A stretch of 35,154 nt of DNA, from the NCBI GenBank assembly GCA_905233695.1, contig CAJODN010000015.1, positions 1-35,154 of the forward strand. The letters are read 5' to 3'. Below are positions 32,656 to 35,154 of this stretch, in pieces; position 1 is the first letter of the stretch; each line of letters starts with the position of its first letter. The translations under genes were made by a program, and so were the position numbers. Origin of the DNA: an uncultured Lachnospiraceae bacterium (GTDB lineage: Bacteria; Bacillota; Clostridia; Lachnospirales; Lachnospiraceae). A model generated the notes under the pieces. That model did no database searches, was not told the origin of the DNA, and saw nothing but the letters and a program-made list of their open reading frames with translations.

Positions 32656-33408
32656 ATGGATAGGAATTTGAAGATATGTCACCTGTATCCCGAGGTTCTT
32701 AATCTCTATGGCGACAGGGGTAATATTCTTTGTATGAAAAGGCGCTTAGAGTGGCGCGGAATAGATTGCGAAGTAGATGAGCTTAAGCTCGGTGATAATA
32801 AAGACCTAAGTAAGTACGACCTATTCTTCATTGGCGGTGGTCAGGACTTCGAGCAGGAGGTTCTTCTGAATGACCTAAAGTCCGGCAAGGGCGACGAGAT
32901 TAAGGCAGCTGTTTCGGACGGCAAGGTCTTTCTCTGCATTTGTGGCGGATACCAGATGATGGGTCATTACTACGAGACACATGAAGGTGTAAAATGTGAA
33001 TTCCTTGGCGCAGTGGATTTCCACACAATCGGTGGCAAAGAAAGAATGATTGGGAATTATACATTTGAACTGGGTGAAGAATCCGGCGGATCAATTGTCG
33101 TAGGATACGAGAACCATAGCGGAAGGACATACCTAAGTGATAACGTTAAGCCTCTCGGTAAAATGATAAGAGGTTACGGCAACAACGGTGAGGATTCCAC
33201 GGAAGGCGTACGATTCCTTAACGTCTTCGGAACCTACTCCCACGGTCCAATCCTCCCCAAGAACCCTGCCTTCGCAGACTTCCTATTAGAGACAGCTCTC
33301 GAGAGAAAGTATGGCGAGAAGGTAGGATTAGGTTCGCTCTCGGACTCCATGGAGACTCAGGCGCACAATTCCGTATATAAGAAGATTGTTTCTCATGCTA
33401 TTAATTAG
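32656..33408 (+). CDS. gatD: Lipid II isoglutaminyl synthase, GatD glutaminase subunit
   Basis: GatD is a class-I glutamine amidotransferase that supplies ammonia to MurT. The 250-aa protein begins with CHLYPEVLNLYGDRGN, typical of GatD, and has the nucleophile C96 in CICGGYQMMG and the catalytic H196 in GTYSHGPIL. It starts six bases after the murT stop, with GAAAGGA inside the end of murT as ribosome binding site, so the two are coupled. The last residues (METQAHNSVYKKI) extend a little past the core fold. Confidence 0.95.
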   Translation: MDRNLKICHLYPEVLNLYGDRGNILCMKRRLEWRGIDCEVDELKLGDNKDLSKYDLFFIGGGQDFEQEVLLNDLKSGKGDEIKAAVSDGKVFLCICGGYQMMGHYYETHEGVKCEFLGAVDFHTIGGKERMIGNYTFELGEESGGSIVVGYENHSGRTYLSDNVKPLGKMIRGYGNNGEDSTEGVRFLNVFGTYSHGPILPKNPAFADFLLETALERKYGEKVGLGSLSDSMETQAHNSVYKKIVSHAIN

Positions 33409-33473
33409 CCACTTGGATTATAGTTGATAGTAGAATATATAGCTCATAAAAGCCGAACGTTATAAATCATATA

Positions 33474-34235
33474 CTACAGCTGATCATGATACTTCCCTAA
33501 GAACTCTCGCGTCCTTTGATTATCACTGGCAAACATTCTCTCCGGCGTCGTCTCTTCCACAACAACCCCGTTCTCCATGAAGATCATATGATTCGACACA
33601 TCCTTCGCAAAATACATCTCATGCGTCACTATAACCATCGTCATCTTCTCATTAGCCAGATCCTTAATAACCTTAAGAATCTCCATAGTAAGCTCCGGGT
33701 CGAGTGCCGATGTGGGCTCATCGAAGAAAAGAATCTTGGGATTCATACAAAGAGCTCTCGCAATTGACACACGCTGCTTCTGTCCACCCGATAATTGGCT
33801 GGGGTAAGCATCTGCCTTGTCCTCCAATCCCATTTTTGCAAGAAGCTTCATAGCTTCTTCTTTAACCTCCTTCTTATCGCGCTTCTGGATAAGCGTCGGT
33901 GCACAAGTAAGGTTTTTAAGAACGTTATAGTGCGGGAAGAGATTGAAGTTCTGGAACACAAGTCCGAAGTAGGATAATGCTTCTTTTTGAAGCTTTTTAT
34001 CTCTATAATCACTTTTTCCGTCAACCGATTTTACAATCTCTTTATCAAGATAGATGAGATTGCCATCGTCCATTTGTTCCAGAAGAGTAGCACAACGAAG
34101 AAGTGTGGTCTTGCCGGAACCCGACGGTCCGATTATTGACACAACATCGCCTTCGTCTACGTGAAGATTTATATCTTTTAATACTTCTTCTCCGTCAAAT
34201 ACTTTCTTGACGTGATTCATTTCTAAGATTCGCAT
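33474..34235 (-). CDS. Polar amino-acid ABC transporter, ATP-binding protein
   Basis: This 253-aa ATPase powers an amino-acid uptake system of the GlnQ/HisP type. It has Walker A GPSGSGKT (36-43), Q-loop Q95, signature LSGGQ (148-152), Walker B ILFFDEP (168-174) and the switch histidine in VTHEM. AAAGGAA lies upstream on the - strand. It follows the permease gene in the same transcript. Substrate is not readable; cystine, glutamine and arginine uptake systems all use this form. No binding protein is adjacent on the same strand. Confidence 0.92.
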   Translation of the reverse strand: MRILEMNHVKKVFDGEEVLKDINLHVDEGDVVSIIGPSGSGKTTLLRCATLLEQMDDGNLIYLDKEIVKSVDGKSDYRDKKLQKEALSYFGLVFQNFNLFPHYNVLKNLTCAPTLIQKRDKKEVKEEAMKLLAKMGLEDKADAYPSQLSGGQKQRVSIARALCMNPKILFFDEPTSALDPELTMEILKVIKDLANEKMTMVIVTHEMYFAKDVSNHMIFMENGVVVEETTPERMFASDNQRTREFLGKYHDQL

Positions 34236-34305
34236 ATAATATTCCTTTAATTATTTAATGTATCTAAGTCAACTAATGTAATTAGCAATAACATTTCCCA
34301 AAATA

Positions 34306-34953
34306 TTAATAGTAATCAAGCTTATCCCTTACCCTGTTAGATAGGAATGCAATAAGCGCATTGAATACAAAATAGAATACACCGGCTGCCACAAATGGAA
34401 GCATGCTTGTCTGCGCTGCCGCAATTCTCTTTGCTTCTGTGAACATTTCCGCATAGGCAATTGAGAATGCAAGAGATGTATCCTTGACAAGGGTTACAGT
34501 CTCGTTAGTCATAGCAGGCAGGATCTGTCTTATTACCTGCGGGAAAATGATCTTGAAGAAAGTAAGTCTCTTGCTGTATCCTAAGATGTAGGCTGCTTCC
34601 CACTGACCTTTGTCAACCGACTCGATTCCGCCTCTGTATATTTCCGCGAAGTAAGCGGCATAGTTAAGCGAGAATGCAATCATAACTGCGACGCCTCGAT
34701 AGCTTGAATCGATGCTTATTCCGAATAGGTAATATGGTCCGAAATAAATTACAAGAAGCTGAAGCATTAGAGGTGTTCCACGCATTATAGCAATGTACAC
34801 CCTGAAAAAGCCTGCTAAAATCTTATATTTCGACATACGCCCTATTGCCACCAGAAGCCCAAGCGGCGTCGAGAAGAACAGCGTTATTATAAATATTTCT
34901 AACGTAATTAACATGCCCGGTATTAGTTGCAGGCATATATCTATAAAGTTCAT
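34306..34953 (-). CDS. Polar amino-acid ABC transporter, permease
   Basis: A 215-aa permease of the HisM/GlnP family with about five TM segments. TLEIFIITLFFSTPLGLLVA opens the fold, RGTPLMLQLLVIYFG is the family signature, and the EAA loop is EAAYILGYSKRLTFFKIIFPQ (split EAAYILGYSK and FFKIIFPQ), the contact site for the ATPase. AAAGGAG precedes the ATG. It is the first gene of the - strand pair. Confidence 0.92.
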   Translation of the reverse strand: MNFIDICLQLIPGMLITLEIFIITLFFSTPLGLLVAIGRMSKYKILAGFFRVYIAIMRGTPLMLQLLVIYFGPYYLFGISIDSSYRGVAVMIAFSLNYAAYFAEIYRGGIESVDKGQWEAAYILGYSKRLTFFKIIFPQVIRQILPAMTNETVTLVKDTSLAFSIAYAEMFTEAKRIAAAQTSMLPFVAAGVFYFVFNALIAFLSNRVRDKLDYY

Positions 34954-34978
34954 AATACTCCTTTCAAAACACTAAAGC

Positions 34979-35008
34979 ATTATACCATATTTACCCAATA
35001 TATGAAAA
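34979..35008 (-). promoter_or_regulatory. Promoter of the ABC transporter genes
   Basis: On the - strand a perfect TATAAT (34979-34984) and TTTTCA 18 bases upstream (35003-35008). Confidence 0.5.
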
Positions 35009-35090
35009 CAAAGAATACATTATCTTTCTTTACATTTTGCTTATAATATGGTATTTTTTTTAATGTGTTTTTATATTTCTATGGTAAATG

Positions 35091-35099
35091 TGTTATCAT
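35091..35099 (+). promoter_or_regulatory. Extended -10 promoter of the divergent gene
   Basis: TGT followed by TATCAT (35094-35099). No strong -35. About 30 bases before the ATG at 35129. Confidence 0.4.
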
Positions 35100-35128
35100 A
35101 GCGTACATTAATAAGGAGAGTAAATGAC

Positions 35129-35154
35129 ATGAAGAAATTAAGAGTAATTTTAGC
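35129..35154 (+). CDS. Start of a gene cut by the window end, probably secreted or membrane protein
   Basis: Only MKKLRVIL and one base pair more are present. AAGGAGAG sits just upstream, and an ATG at 35124 is followed directly by a stop in frame, so 35129 is the start. MKK plus hydrophobic residues looks like a signal peptide. Divergent from the ABC transporter genes, it could encode their substrate-binding protein, but that is a guess. Confidence 0.5.

Overview
The window looks like chromosomal DNA from a low-to-mid GC Gram-positive anaerobe, most likely a Clostridia member of the Lachnospiraceae type. The reasons are a catalytic GlgC paired with a GlgD paralogue, SpoVG, a DnaD/DnaI-type helicase loader pair, MutS2, a YhaM-like exonuclease, MurT-GatD, a two-subunit ThrE exporter, and strong AGGAGG-type ribosome binding sites. 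The genus is inferred from gene content only. There are no phage, transposase, CRISPR, rRNA or tRNA genes. Most of the window is conserved housekeeping DNA, and the unusual material sits between genes and in one small accessory cassette.

Layout. 1-658 is the 3' part of tuf with its terminator. 782-3280 holds a NudC-like NADH pyrophosphatase, a membrane-anchored EEP-fold phosphatase and a two-TM potassium channel. 3281-3652 has no protein gene but carries a run of hairpins, a 6-codon mini-ORF and a terminator (candidate small RNA). 3653-10485 is a + strand series: split ThrE exporter, Na/Pi-type transporter with PhoU domain, an orphan 7-TM protein, a type-B carboxylesterase and murC, closed by a strong terminator. 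10489-14728 is a replication and nucleotide block: DnaA-box-like sites, a tandem-domain DnaD protein, a DnaC/DnaI ATPase, a divergent PRPP synthetase and a PHP phosphoesterase. 14801-17743 is glycogen synthesis (glgC, glgD) plus spoVG, with a duplicated 11-bp site around the promoter and a 5-codon leader ORF. 17909-20020 is rpmG-secE-nusG-rplK-rplA, terminated without rplJ/rplL.

20202-22145 encodes a fusion of a Gfo/Idh/MocA oxidoreductase and a glycerophosphodiesterase. 22275-23595 is a two-gene DUF3990-like plus XRE cassette that looks like a toxin-antitoxin or defence pair. 23611-23780 and 29252-29346 are two inverted copies of a structured dispersed repeat. Between them lie mutS2 (-), and on the + strand an RlmD/TrmA-type methyltransferase, a YhaM-type exonuclease and a guanine deaminase. 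29369-33408 is a cell-wall cluster, glmS-murT-gatD. 33474-34953 (-) is an amino-acid ABC transporter, and a divergent gene begins at 35129.

Functional themes: amino-sugar supply and lipid II amidation (glmS, murT, gatD, murC), carbon storage (glgC, glgD), replication initiation (dnaD, dnaC), and ribosome and translation (tuf, rpmG, nusG, rplK, rplA, rlmD, mutS2). The observations most worth follow-up are the structured repeat with a compensatory base change, the DUF3990/XRE cassette, the candidate small RNA at 3363-3577, the glgC operator-like repeat, the oxidoreductase-GDPD fusion and the DnaA boxes ahead of dnaD.
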